A stretch of 64,000 nucleotides of DNA from JAFGDI01 sp963662515 (lineage in GTDB: Bacteria; Planctomycetota; Phycisphaerae; Sedimentisphaerales; SM23-30). The stretch spans positions 2,914,001 to 2,978,000 of the forward strand of contig OY759675.1 of assembly GCA_963662515.1 (NCBI GenBank), written 5' to 3'. A model generated the notes under the pieces. The model saw only the letters and a program-made list of their open reading frames with translations. It was not told the DNA's origin and ran no database searches. Positions 26,143 to 34,272 of the stretch are shown here, piece by piece (the stretch's first letter is position 1; each line of letters opens with the position of its first letter). The position numbers were made by a program, and so were the translations under genes.

Positions 26143-28959
26143 ATGATCGATAAACACATATTTAACAGTAGGTTATTGTCAATAACCAGGAGCATCCAGA
26201 AGCTGATAACACTTGTCGGACTGGCTATCACCCCCATCTGTTCAGGCCAGATCGTCATTTCAGAATGGTTATACAGCGGAACAGATGGTGAGTTTGTTGA
26301 ATTCACTAATGTAGGAGAAAGCCCGATCGATATGACCGGCTGGAGTTTTGACGACGCAAGCCAAACACCCAAAACCGTTGATTTGAGCGGGTTTGGCATA
26401 ATCACCCCCGGTGAGTCAGTTATTCTGACTCAGGCAACAGCGGCAGACTTTTCCTTGGCCTGGGATTTGACCGAAACTACCGTTATTGGTGAACAAATAG
26501 CCAGTTTAGGGAGAAATGATCAGATAAATTTATACGATGCCGACAACAATCTTGTGGATCAGTTGAGCTATGGAGATGAAGACTTCCCTGGAACACCCCG
26601 AAGCCAGAATATAAGCTGCAATATTCCATCATACGACTACGATAAAACTATTTCACAGATGTACTGGACACTGGCCAGTATAGGCGACGGTTTTGGCTCA
26701 AGACTTTCAGCCGGAGGTGATATAGCCAGTCCGGGCAGAACTGTTGGTTATTCGAAAAGCGATTTTAATACCGACGGCTATGTCAACATTGACGATTTTT
26801 CAGTATTTGCACACTGTTTCTGCTGTCCGGCTGAATCGTATGAGTCTATTGCACTGCAACATAACCTAACCATGAATTTAAATGGTTTTATCGCTACAGA
26901 CTTTGATGAGGACAGGGATATTGACCTGCACGACTTTGCTGCCTTCGCTAAGTGCTATAGTGGTAATGATCTGGCTGACCCATTTTGTGGAAGCAATAAT
27001 ACCACTCAAATAAACACTGCTACAATAAAATTCAATGATAATTACATAACTACTGATGGTACCGGGCTTTTAATTGATGGAACAACAGTCACAATCTATT
27101 CTCCCGGCAAATATACTTTTAATGGAACTCTGAACAACGGACAGATCATCATCAATTCAGAGGAACAGGGATTAGTCGAAATAATTCTCAACGGTGTAAA
27201 TATCAGCAACTCGACCAGTGCCCCCATATACATAATGGAAGCATCTTTTACAGCGATAGTCCTAGCCGAGAACTCGCAGAATTATCTTTCGGATGCGGCA
27301 ACTTACATTTATACTGACCCTACAATAGATGAACCAAGCGGGTGCCTGTTCAGCAAAGATTCTATGGCGATCTACGGTAGCGGTTCACTATATGTATCGG
27401 GCAACTATAATGATGCAATCGTATGCAAAGATAAACTGGCAATTTACAGTGGTATAATTGATATAAACTCAGTTGATGATGGCATTCGCAGCAAAGACTG
27501 CCTGCTTGTCTATAACGGCGAGATAACTCTTAACACGCTTGGTGATGCCCTGAAATCAGACAATGACGAAGATCCAAACTATGGATATATTACTATCAGA
27601 AACGGTTCTTTAGATATAACATCGGGAGGAGACGGCATTTCAGCGGTTACGAATGTAAACATTATAGATGGTTGTATTACTGCTCGTTGCGGCGGCGGAT
27701 ATACAGCTACCATATCTGACGATCTCTCGGCCAAGGGTATTAAAGGACTTACCGGCATATCTATTCATGGCGGAACTCTGGATCTTGACTGCGCTGACGA
27801 TGCTTTACACTCCAATAATACAATATCTGTAAATGGGGGAATATCAACTCTCTCCACTAGTGATGATGCCATACATGCTGATAGTAATATCGTGATAGAT
27901 GGAGGCAGTATATCTGTTATTAATTGCTATGAAGGACTCGAAAGTACAGAAATTACTATAAACAGCGGCGTTGTCAATATTATATCTGATGAAGATGCCA
28001 TAACAGCCGATACATCAGTTGTCATCTCCGGCGGAGAATTTAACATAAGGTCAGGTGGCGGTTACACAGCAACCATAGCCGCCGATGCATCAGCAAAGGG
28101 TATTAAAGGTTTGGTTGGCGTAATGATCGAAGGTGGTTCATTCATCATGAACTGTGCTGATGATGCCTTACATTCTAACGATACTATAACGATCAACAAC
28201 GGCACTTTCACTATTGCCACTAAAGACGATGGAATACATGCAGACGCCAACATTGTCATCAACGGCGGTAATATTAATATAACTAATAGCTATGAAGGAA
28301 TTGAGGCGGCAATTGTTACTATAAACAATGGTGAGATACATGTTAACGCAAGTGACGATGGAATAAATGTTGCTGGCGGCACGGATGGTTCAGGCGGCCC
28401 ATGGATGCCACCTGGTATTCCAGGCGGTGGAAGCAATAGTAATTACTTCCTGTATATAAACGGTGGTTATATCGTTGTTAATTCCATAGGAGATGGCCTG
28501 GATGCTAATGGCAGTATTTACATAACAGGAGGAACAACTATTGTAAACGGACCAACTGCCAACAATAATAATGCGGTTGATTATGATGGCAAATGCGAGA
28601 TAAGCGGCGGCACCCTCGTAGCTGTCGGCAGTTCCCAAATGGCTCAGGCGCTAAGTTCAACATCGACACAATGCTCAGTAAAGATAAACTACAGTGCCGT
28701 CCAAGCCGCAGGAACAATGATACATCTTGAGAGCAGCAGCGGCGCAAATATTTTGAGTTTCAAACCATCAAAGAACTATCAATCATGCGTATTTTCCTCA
28801 CCTGACTTTAAGACCGGAACAACATATAAACAATATGTTGGTGGAAACTGCTCTGGTACGGCCTCTGATGGGCTGTATCTCAATGGCACATATACTGCTG
28901 GTACATTGAAAAACACTTTTACTATCAACAGCATTTTAACCAGCTTCACCTCCCGCTGA
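26143..28959 (+). CDS. Secreted beta-helix surface protein with lamin-tail and dockerin-like domains
   Basis: This 938-residue protein has a signal-type N-terminus (hydrophobic stretch near residues 22-35). A lamin-tail-like domain spans about 35-150 (VISEWLYSGTDGEFVEFTNVG, GWSFDDASQTP). A pair of dockerin-like Asp-rich loops lies at about 205-285 (DFNTDGYVNIDDFSVFAHC and DFDEDRDIDLHDFAAFAKC). The remainder is a repetitive right-handed beta-helix of the Cthe_2159 type (carbohydrate-binding, formerly DUF4353), with recurring DDGI/DDALHS turns that may bind calcium. A roughly 117-residue block is duplicated within it. Homologues of this helix bind acidic polysaccharides such as pectin. A role in binding plant or algal polysaccharide at the cell surface is inferred. 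A terminator follows. Confidence 0.8.
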   Translation: MIDKHIFNSRLLSITRSIQKLITLVGLAITPICSGQIVISEWLYSGTDGEFVEFTNVGESPIDMTGWSFDDASQTPKTVDLSGFGIITPGESVILTQATAADFSLAWDLTETTVIGEQIASLGRNDQINLYDADNNLVDQLSYGDEDFPGTPRSQNISCNIPSYDYDKTISQMYWTLASIGDGFGSRLSAGGDIASPGRTVGYSKSDFNTDGYVNIDDFSVFAHCFCCPAESYESIALQHNLTMNLNGFIATDFDEDRDIDLHDFAAFAKCYSGNDLADPFCGSNNTTQINTATIKFNDNYITTDGTGLLIDGTTVTIYSPGKYTFNGTLNNGQIIINSEEQGLVEIILNGVNISNSTSAPIYIMEASFTAIVLAENSQNYLSDAATYIYTDPTIDEPSGCLFSKDSMAIYGSGSLYVSGNYNDAIVCKDKLAIYSGIIDINSVDDGIRSKDCLLVYNGEITLNTLGDALKSDNDEDPNYGYITIRNGSLDITSGGDGISAVTNVNIIDGCITARCGGGYTATISDDLSAKGIKGLTGISIHGGTLDLDCADDALHSNNTISVNGGISTLSTSDDAIHADSNIVIDGGSISVINCYEGLESTEITINSGVVNIISDEDAITADTSVVISGGEFNIRSGGGYTATIAADASAKGIKGLVGVMIEGGSFIMNCADDALHSNDTITINNGTFTIATKDDGIHADANIVINGGNINITNSYEGIEAAIVTINNGEIHVNASDDGINVAGGTDGSGGPWMPPGIPGGGSNSNYFLYINGGYIVVNSIGDGLDANGSIYITGGTTIVNGPTANNNNAVDYDGKCEISGGTLVAVGSSQMAQALSSTSTQCSVKINYSAVQAAGTMIHLESSSGANILSFKPSKNYQSCVFSSPDFKTGTTYKQYVGGNCSGTASDGLYLNGTYTAGTLKNTFTINSILTSFTSR

Positions 28960-28989
28960 TATTCAATAACACATAAAGAGCCATAAACA

Positions 28990-29030
28990 ATAAAAGCATT
29001 GCAGAAGAGATTTTGCAGTGCTTTTATTAT
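28990..29030 (+). terminator. Terminator after the beta-helix protein
   Basis: ATAAAAGCATTGCA and TGCAGTGCTTTTAT form a 14-bp stem with one wobble pair and a 10-nt loop, followed by TATT. Confidence 0.75.
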
Positions 29031-29044
29031 TGCCTGCTTGATAA

Positions 29045-29089
29045 ACAAAAAACAAACGGACCGCAAGTCTCGATTAGAAACTGCGGTCC
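29045..29089 (-). terminator. Terminator of the minus-strand sigma-factor operon
   Basis: GGACCGCA / TGCGGTCC forms an 8-bp stem. On the minus strand it is followed by a T-rich tail. It lies 55 bp past the stop of the Met-rich protein gene. Confidence 0.75.
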
Positions 29090-29143
29090 ATAATCACGAA
29101 AATAAAGGTTTAGTTCTGTCTATATTCACACCTCAGTTACTGT

Positions 29144-29989
29144 TCAGAGATTCCATGGAAACGGTCTGACATCTTCGATAAGGTCAGATAGCTGCCTGTC
29201 CACTATCTGTTTTTTCTGCTCTTTCCATTTGGCAATATCTTCTATGCGTTTCCCAAGTTCTTTTTTCATTCGCTCCTGCATATTGACAAACCTGTCTGCC
29301 CTGCCCCTGCCGCGCATGTCATTATCTGGCCGCATCTGATCAGGGCTGGCATTCTGTTCACTCTGTATCCGGCTTTGGAATCTTGCCATCCTCTCCTGCC
29401 AGCGGGCAATATCTCTCTGCTGATCTTCCAGAATAAGTTCAAACTGTCTATCCAGATTCAGACGGATATCAGTTTTAAGCCTTTCTTTCAAAGCATCATC
29501 AGTTGACACCTTATAATCAGCAACCTGCTTTTTAATATCCAATTGAAGTGATATATTCTTAACCGCCAAAATGCCTGCTTCCTGATCAAATTCCATCTGT
29601 CTGGCAGCCGGAGTATAAAGTTCACAAACCATGCCTATATACTCCTGGAACTGTTGCGGCTGATTGTTAAGCATATCAGCAAGCTGTTTAGCTCGTGTCG
29701 GGTCATATTGCCCGAGGAACTTCATCAGCTCATCAGTAGTCATAGCCGGCCCCATCATGCCTCGCCCCATCATACCGCGTCCCATCATTGGTCCGCCCGG
29801 GCCCATATCAGGCCGCCCCGGTTCTCCGCCGGGCCTTTGATCATTATCATGAACCCGCTGCCCCCACTGCGGCCTGCCCGGATCATTATTCCGGCCATCG
29901 CTATTGTCATCAGCCTGAGCCAGACACATATCTGCCGAATACAACATCAATGCAGAAAGAAATACACAAATTATTCTATTAGCTTTCAT
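29144..29989 (-). CDS. Met-rich periplasmic helical protein, sensor-like
   Basis: This protein of about 281 residues has a signal peptide (ICVFLSALMLYSADMCLA). Two ATGs lie 6 bp apart, and the inner one at 29989 is better spaced from AGGG. After the signal comes a Gly/Pro/Arg/Met-rich stretch with repeats of GRGMM near residues 70-82. Charged, helix-forming sequence then runs to the end (ELMKFLGQYD, RDIARWQERMARFQSR, MKKELGKRIEDIAKWKEQKK). The shape, with Met-rich linker and helical hairpins, recalls small periplasmic stress proteins such as Spy, CpxP and CnrX, but no family match can be claimed. It is third in an operon with an ECF sigma factor and a membrane protein, so a role in sensing envelope or metal stress is plausible. 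Confidence 0.6.
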   Translation of the reverse strand: MKANRIICVFLSALMLYSADMCLAQADDNSDGRNNDPGRPQWGQRVHDNDQRPGGEPGRPDMGPGGPMMGRGMMGRGMMGPAMTTDELMKFLGQYDPTRAKQLADMLNNQPQQFQEYIGMVCELYTPAARQMEFDQEAGILAVKNISLQLDIKKQVADYKVSTDDALKERLKTDIRLNLDRQFELILEDQQRDIARWQERMARFQSRIQSEQNASPDQMRPDNDMRGRGRADRFVNMQERMKKELGKRIEDIAKWKEQKKQIVDRQLSDLIEDVRPFPWNL

Positions 29990-30037
29990 ATACATACCCT
30001 AGCCTTTCGCACAACACCTGCTATCTATATATAACGA

Positions 30038-30568
30038 TCATACCAGTGTATCAGAAAACCGGTCACTTTTCAAAGAAGCCGGCTCACCACCCACATGAGG
30101 CGTATCCCATAATTCAGAAACCGCCTCAAGGGTCATCGCATCAAAACTATCTGCTGAAGAACGGTCCATTAACATATCAATCAGCAATGAGGGGTGACTG
30201 AATGGATTGCCCACCCCTTCTGCAAGAGCAACCGTACCAGCCTGATCTGACCTCTGAACCTTACGGTTAGCAAAATCAGCAAAATGATAGAAAGTCAGGC
30301 TCAACACCAGCAACAACATAGCGGCAACAGCAGACAATGCCCGCAAATGCGTTATCGGCCAACTTCTATGACAGATAACCGAATCAGCCTGAGTAGCATT
30401 AACCGCCATAATTATACGCCCTGCCAGATCCGATGGCACCTCTACCTCATTTTCAGTCAACACCTGCTCTATATAATGCAGATCTGCCATAAACTGCGGT
30501 ATATCACCTGAAGCCATATTGGCCTCACGCAATTCCATCCCTGTTCTATTGTCTGTATTATCTTGCAT
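30038..30568 (-). CDS. Probable anti-sigma factor, single membrane segment
   Basis: This 176-residue protein starts after GAGG at good spacing. Residues 1-80 are predicted cytoplasmic (FMADLHYIEQVLTENEVEVP). One hydrophobic segment lies near 91-110 (LRALSAVAAMLLLVLSL), leaving about 60 residues outside. This topology and the position directly after an ECF sigma gene fit an anti-sigma factor that holds the sigma at the membrane. The zinc motif HxxxCxxC of common anti-sigma domains is not seen, so the assignment rests on context and topology. Confidence 0.6.
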   Translation of the reverse strand: MQDNTDNRTGMELREANMASGDIPQFMADLHYIEQVLTENEVEVPSDLAGRIIMAVNATQADSVICHRSWPITHLRALSAVAAMLLLVLSLTFYHFADFANRKVQRSDQAGTVALAEGVGNPFSHPSLLIDMLMDRSSADSFDAMTLEAVSELWDTPHVGGEPASLKSDRFSDTLV

Positions 30569-30668
30569 ACTTCACCTCACAATGCTAAACGAATTCTTTG
30601 GAAGATTTATTTCACCAAAAAAGAAAAACAAAGTACAAACAAGTAATATCTCCTTAATAATCAAACAC

Positions 30669-31229
30669 TTAAGACAGAAACTGTTTCAACTTCTTAAGCC
30701 CTCTGTGAACCTTTGATAAAACCGTACCCACCGGTACACCAAACTGCTGGGCGATCTCTTTAAATCCCATCTGGCCATAATGACGCATAAGAATAAACTC
30801 ACGCTCCTGTTCACTGAGGTTCGCCAGAGCTTCCTCAAGTTTATGTCTCATTTCACCATAGGCCAGTAATTCATCTGGTGATTTCTGCTTATTGTCAGCA
30901 AAAACCATATCGCCACACTCTCCATCGGCTGTTTTAACATGGATACTTACAGTCTTAAGCGTTTTTTTACGGGAATGATCACGAGCCATATTAGCTGCAA
31001 CCCGGAAGAACCAGGCATCGAACTGCCCTGAATCCTGATACTTTTTAAGTTTATCAGGCAAACGAACGAAAAGTTCCTGAGTTAGATCCTCAGCTATATC
31101 AGAAGCATATCCCATTCTGACAAAAAAACCATACAAACGAGGGGTATATTCTCTGATAATGCTCTCGTAAGCATCTCTATCGCCTTTTAAGCACTCAGAA
31201 ACCAACTCATTTATATGTTTATCAGCCAT
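30669..31229 (-). CDS. ECF-type RNA polymerase sigma factor
   Basis: This 186-residue sigma-70 family protein directs RNA polymerase to a stress regulon. The frame can open at a TTG (31238), but the ATG at 31229 is preferred. Region 2 is at about residues 20-90 (YTPRLYGFFVRMGY, AEDLTQELFVRLPDKL, FDAWFFRVAANMARDHSRK). Region 4 is at about 130-182 (LSEQEREFILMRHYGQMGF, KEIAQQFGVPVGTVLSKVHR). The linker is short and regions 1 and 3 are missing, as expected for an ECF factor. It leads an operon with a putative anti-sigma factor and a Met-rich periplasmic protein. Autoregulation is likely but no promoter motif could be assigned. Confidence 0.9.
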   Translation of the reverse strand: MADKHINELVSECLKGDRDAYESIIREYTPRLYGFFVRMGYASDIAEDLTQELFVRLPDKLKKYQDSGQFDAWFFRVAANMARDHSRKKTLKTVSIHVKTADGECGDMVFADNKQKSPDELLAYGEMRHKLEEALANLSEQEREFILMRHYGQMGFKEIAQQFGVPVGTVLSKVHRGLKKLKQFLS

Positions 31230-31461
31230 AAATAACAATACTATCTGAACAATACATTAGTTCGACTCGATACCTGAAACGCACTAAAATCAATCTGTCA
31301 GAGCTAATTATAATCACTGCCTTACAAAGTCTATTAATCATATCAGCTCTTAATAATTATGGCCAGAAGATAAAAATCATACATCTGCTTTTTATAACAG
31401 TCTATTATTAAGAAACTTACAGTATAATACATTAATTCAGCCAGGTTTTTTGAAAAAATAC
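31230..31461. other. Divergent region between the sigma gene and rpmB promoter
   Basis: AT-rich, with no gene seen. It must hold the promoter of the minus-strand sigma operon, but no motif pair stands out. Confidence 0.35.
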
Positions 31462-31489
31462 TTGCAAAAAGGCTTATCTGTCATATAAT
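31462..31489 (+). promoter_or_regulatory. Strong sigma70-like promoter of rpmB
   Basis: The -35 TTGCAA at 31462-31467 and a perfect -10 TATAAT at 31484-31489 are 16 bp apart. The predicted start near 31496 leaves a leader of about 115 nt before rpmB. Confidence 0.75.
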
Positions 31490-31505
31490 TACGAATCTTC
31501 ATGGT

Positions 31506-31570
31506 GTTTCAGAGATGAAGTACCGTTAAAATTGTATTAGCTGGCAAGTCACAGAACGGCTTGCTGAAAC
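31506..31570 (+). promoter_or_regulatory. Structured 5' leader of rpmB
   Basis: GTTTCAG at 31506-31512 can pair with CTGAAAC at 31564-31570. Inside it, GCAAG at 31544 pairs with CTTGC at 31560. Such a nested fold in a ribosomal-protein leader suggests autogenous control, but no known L28 leader motif is recognised. Confidence 0.4.
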
Positions 31571-31611
31571 TTCGATAACCAAGAGGGTAACCTCAGTTTG
31601 GAGTAGTAAAT

Positions 31612-31875
31612 ATGTCACGCGTTTGTTATTTTACAGGAAAGAGAACTGTAGCCGGTCGTAAGATCGCCCGTAAAGGTAAAGCCAAATATCTGGGCGGTGT
31701 AGGCCGTAAGACAACCGGTATCACCAAGCGTAAGTTCAAGCCAAATATTCAGAAGGTTCGCGCCCTGATCGATGGCAAGGTAGTACGCGTAAAAGCTTCA
31801 GCTAAGGCTATAAGCAATGGCCTGGTAGTAAAGCCAGTCAAGAGAAACTGGAAGCCGGAACAGGCTTCAGCATAA
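31612..31875 (+). CDS. rpmB: 50S ribosomal protein L28
   Basis: This 87-residue basic protein is slightly longer than typical L28. It starts MSRVCYFTGKRTVAGR, with the usual MSRxCxxTGK opening, and continues through KRKFKPNIQKVRALIDGK. L28 is a component of the large ribosomal subunit. A zinc-binding four-Cys set is absent, as in the Cys-poor form. A strong promoter and structured leader precede it, and a terminator follows 45 bp downstream, so it forms a single-gene unit. Confidence 0.95.
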   Translation: MSRVCYFTGKRTVAGRKIARKGKAKYLGGVGRKTTGITKRKFKPNIQKVRALIDGKVVRVKASAKAISNGLVVKPVKRNWKPEQASA

Positions 31876-31920
31876 TTTAAGCATCGAAACAACCGATGAA
31901 CACGGTTGAAAGAATATATA

Positions 31921-31959
31921 AAAGCAAGGCACACTTAACAGGTAGTGCCTTGCTTTTTT
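31921..31959 (+). terminator. Terminator after rpmB
   Basis: AAAGCAAGGCAC / GTGCCTTGCTTT is a perfect 12-bp stem followed by more T. Confidence 0.92.
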
Positions 31960-31995
31960 GCGCATACACATTAAACTGCAACCTGGAAGATAAAG

Positions 31996-32742
31996 ATGAA
32001 AGAAAATGAGATATCACTGACAATAGAAACTTCAGGCCTGATCGGTAGTATTGCCCTGGGCCGCGGTAAAGCAATATTAGAGGAGACGCAATTCAGCGGC
32101 CCTCTGCGTCATGGAGCAGAGACCTTACCAGCGATAGACCGTCTGTTCAAAAAACATAATATCAAACCTGACGACCTGGAAGTATTATATGTTTCTGCCG
32201 GACCTGGCAGTTTTACAGGCATCAGAATAGCAGTAACAATGGCTAAAACCTTAGCTTATGCCAGCAAAGCCCAAATCGTAGCAGTACCCAGCCTTGACGC
32301 CCAGGTACTCAATGCCAGACAGGCACGCCAGGACGGTCACAACATTGAAAACATAGCAGTAGTGCTTGAAGCTGGTCGAGGAAAGGTATTCGCCGCTACC
32401 TACAAATATTCACCCGGCTGCCATCTGAACACAAATACCAGGTCATTCATTCCAGATTACATAGAAATAGTTAAACCTGACATGGTAACTGTTGACCAAA
32501 TACTGCAAGCTTCACCCAGGCCTCTTTATGTGACTGGTGAAGGACTGAATTACCATGCAGAAGAATTTTCTGGTAATGAAGTACATTTACTCGGCAGAGA
32601 ATATCATAAAACACTGGCAAATTTTGTTTTTTCATGCGGTATCTTACGCAGAGAAACAGAACTGTTTACTGATTTTGAAAGTTTCACACCTCTGTACATG
32701 AGAAAACCTGAAGCAGAGCTTAATCTCGCGGAAGGCAAATAA
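31996..32742 (+). CDS. tsaB: tRNA threonylcarbamoyladenosine biosynthesis protein TsaB
   Basis: This 248-residue TsaB is the scaffold partner of TsaD and TsaE. Together they attach threonylcarbamoyl to A37 of tRNAs that read ANN codons. The ASKHA-fold N-terminus reads SLTIETSGLIGSIALGRG, followed by the hallmark YVSAGPGSFTGIRI and AKTLAYASKAQIVAVPSLDA. The C-terminal half is divergent, as usual. A GGAAGA-type ribosome site lies just before the ATG. It follows rpmB after that gene's terminator, so it probably has its own promoter or receives readthrough. No tsaD or tsaE is in the window. Confidence 0.93.
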   Translation: MKENEISLTIETSGLIGSIALGRGKAILEETQFSGPLRHGAETLPAIDRLFKKHNIKPDDLEVLYVSAGPGSFTGIRIAVTMAKTLAYASKAQIVAVPSLDAQVLNARQARQDGHNIENIAVVLEAGRGKVFAATYKYSPGCHLNTNTRSFIPDYIEIVKPDMVTVDQILQASPRPLYVTGEGLNYHAEEFSGNEVHLLGREYHKTLANFVFSCGILRRETELFTDFESFTPLYMRKPEAELNLAEGK

Positions 32743-33096
32743 ACCTTTGAAAATGCCTTAGCTACAGCTTGTAATTTGAATTTCAGTTCCATTTAACAAG
32801 CCCGCTGTTGGCAACGACAGGCCATATACTTCCAATATTGCTAAATTTATACTATTATTTAATAACAAATTATCTAGCATGCCAGATACATATAGCAATC
32901 CCCTATTTTAACACAGGGTTAATTATTTTATTTATCGTAATTTTCGTAACCATATTATTTACACTCAATAACATAAAACAAGTCCAGTTTGGCTATCAAC
33001 AACAAACATTTACAGCTTCCTATCTTTGTTCTAGTTTTAAAATAAAGTAAAACACACAATAATTTAAAAACTGCTAAAAAAATACAATGGCACAGC

Positions 33097-33125
33097 TTGA
33101 CACTGTAGTTCAATTTTGATATACT
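33097..33125 (+). promoter_or_regulatory. Near-consensus sigma70 promoter
   Basis: A perfect -35 TTGACA (33097-33102) and -10 TATACT (33120-33125) have the ideal 17-bp spacing. The predicted start near 33132 gives a leader of about 150 nt to the XRE-cupin gene. Confidence 0.8.
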
Positions 33126-33143
33126 CTGACCATCTTAATCGTA

Positions 33144-33218
33144 GTTAAGCCATGCTCCTTATTACTCGTATTAGTTAGCATGGTTTTGTATGCAGGATTC
33201 TGGGTGATCCTGTTTTTT
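33144..33218 (+). terminator. Leader hairpin plus terminator-like hairpin before the XRE-cupin gene
   Basis: The first hairpin pairs AAGCCATGCT with AGCATGGTTT (33147-33187). The second pairs CAGGAT with ATCCTG (33193-33212) and is followed directly by six T. An 8-codon frame beginning ATGCTCCTT lies in the first hairpin at 33152-33178. The unit could be an attenuator for the downstream regulator, or the 3' end of a roughly 87-nt small RNA. Confidence 0.6.
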
Positions 33219-33285
33219 GTTTAATGTCAGAACACTACTCGAAAGAGCTTATCAATAGCTCAGCCCATCAGGAGGCAACACGAAG

Positions 33286-33879
33286 ATGGAAAACATGTTT
33301 GATTTTTCAATTATCAAGACACTCAGAAAACGCAGAGGTTTGACCCTGGAAATGCTTTCTCAGAGAGCTGGCATTTCTATTCGTACAATATCAGATATCG
33401 AACTGAACAAGACTGTTCCCTCATTACCTACAATAAGCACGCTGGCACGCGCTCTGAAAGTATCATCCACTGAGCTTTTTGACTATGCTCAGAAAAACTC
33501 ACCCGTACTTATCCACAGCGAGCAAGCCGGCGTAAGTGCCGTACCTAACGACTGTTTTGATATAACCTCAATAGGTGACCTCAAAATACTATCTTCTTCT
33601 TTTGAGAAGGGTCATGTACTTGAGCCTCATACCAGCAAAAAAGACAGACATTACCCCTGCCGGGAATTCTGTTATGTCTTAAAAGGTAAAATGACACTTA
33701 ATATTGACGATAAAGACTATACCCTGGGAGCTAAAGAGGGTATTCTTTTTGACAGCAACCTGAAACATTCATACACCTGTCTGGAAGCCAGCGATGTGAT
33801 CATTCTCTATCTGCCCCGCGACAATAACATTGCGTCTGAGCTGGCATCAAGAGAGCTCGATTTCTTCTTTACCAAATAA
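33286..33879 (+). CDS. XRE-family regulator with C-terminal cupin, copy 1
   Basis: This 197-residue protein has a strong AGGAGG ribosome site. Residues about 8-65 form an XRE helix-turn-helix (IKTLRKRRGLTLEMLSQRAG, SIRTISDIELNKTVPSLPT). Residues about 115-180 form a small cupin barrel (CREFCYVLKGKMTLNIDD, YTLGAKEGILFDSNLKHSY). Such regulators bind DNA through the first part and a small ligand through the second. They often repress amino-acid, polyamine or sugar genes. A close paralogue follows 393 bp downstream. Its leader carries a promoter and a terminator-like hairpin, which points to control by premature termination. Confidence 0.9.
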   Translation: MENMFDFSIIKTLRKRRGLTLEMLSQRAGISIRTISDIELNKTVPSLPTISTLARALKVSSTELFDYAQKNSPVLIHSEQAGVSAVPNDCFDITSIGDLKILSSSFEKGHVLEPHTSKKDRHYPCREFCYVLKGKMTLNIDDKDYTLGAKEGILFDSNLKHSYTCLEASDVIILYLPRDNNIASELASRELDFFFTK

Positions 33880-33910
33880 ATTTCGCATAAATAACTTTTA
33901 TATGAAACAA

Positions 33911-33951
33911 AACGACCCTGAACAGAAACAAGTCAGGGTCGTTTTATTTTT
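33911..33951 (+). terminator. Terminator after XRE-cupin copy 1
   Basis: AACGACCCTGA / TCAGGGTCGTT is a perfect 11-bp stem with an 11-nt loop and a T-rich tail. Confidence 0.9.
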
Positions 33952-34272
33952 AAATAATTCACAGAGAAATTTTGCTTAATTCTGCTCTAATATTTACTTT
34001 TAATATTTTTCCATTTTGCAAAACAAAAACACATAATGACTTAATTACTTATAATAAAACATTTTACAAAAACATAGAATTAACATCTAAAAGACAATGT
34101 TGATTTTCCTGAAAAATTAACAGGATTAATGCCACAAATAGCATTTCCCTTGCTATAATATGGTGAATATTTTAACTAGCAGTGCATCACTATAGTTAAT
34201 ATTTGCTTATTCTTTCATGTTATAGTTTCAGATCAGAAGCTGAGAAAGTTAAAAAAACAGGATTAAAGAAGT
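33952..34272. other. Intergenic region before XRE-cupin copy 2
   Basis: Strongly AT-rich with no gene. A TATAAT lies at 34154-34159, but no good -35 is found at the proper distance. Confidence 0.4.

Larger units (their letters stand above)
32743..33285. other. Intergenic leader region before the first XRE-cupin gene
   Basis: The first 350 bp are AT-rich without a convincing gene. An 80-codon frame at 32808-33050 lacks a ribosome site and any family resemblance. The last 190 bp hold a consensus promoter and two hairpins, the second terminator-like. Confidence 0.5.

Noticed and set aside
32808..33050. 80-codon frame between tsaB and the XRE gene
   Set aside because: The region is AT-rich, there is no ribosome site, and the hydrophobic translation has no family resemblance.
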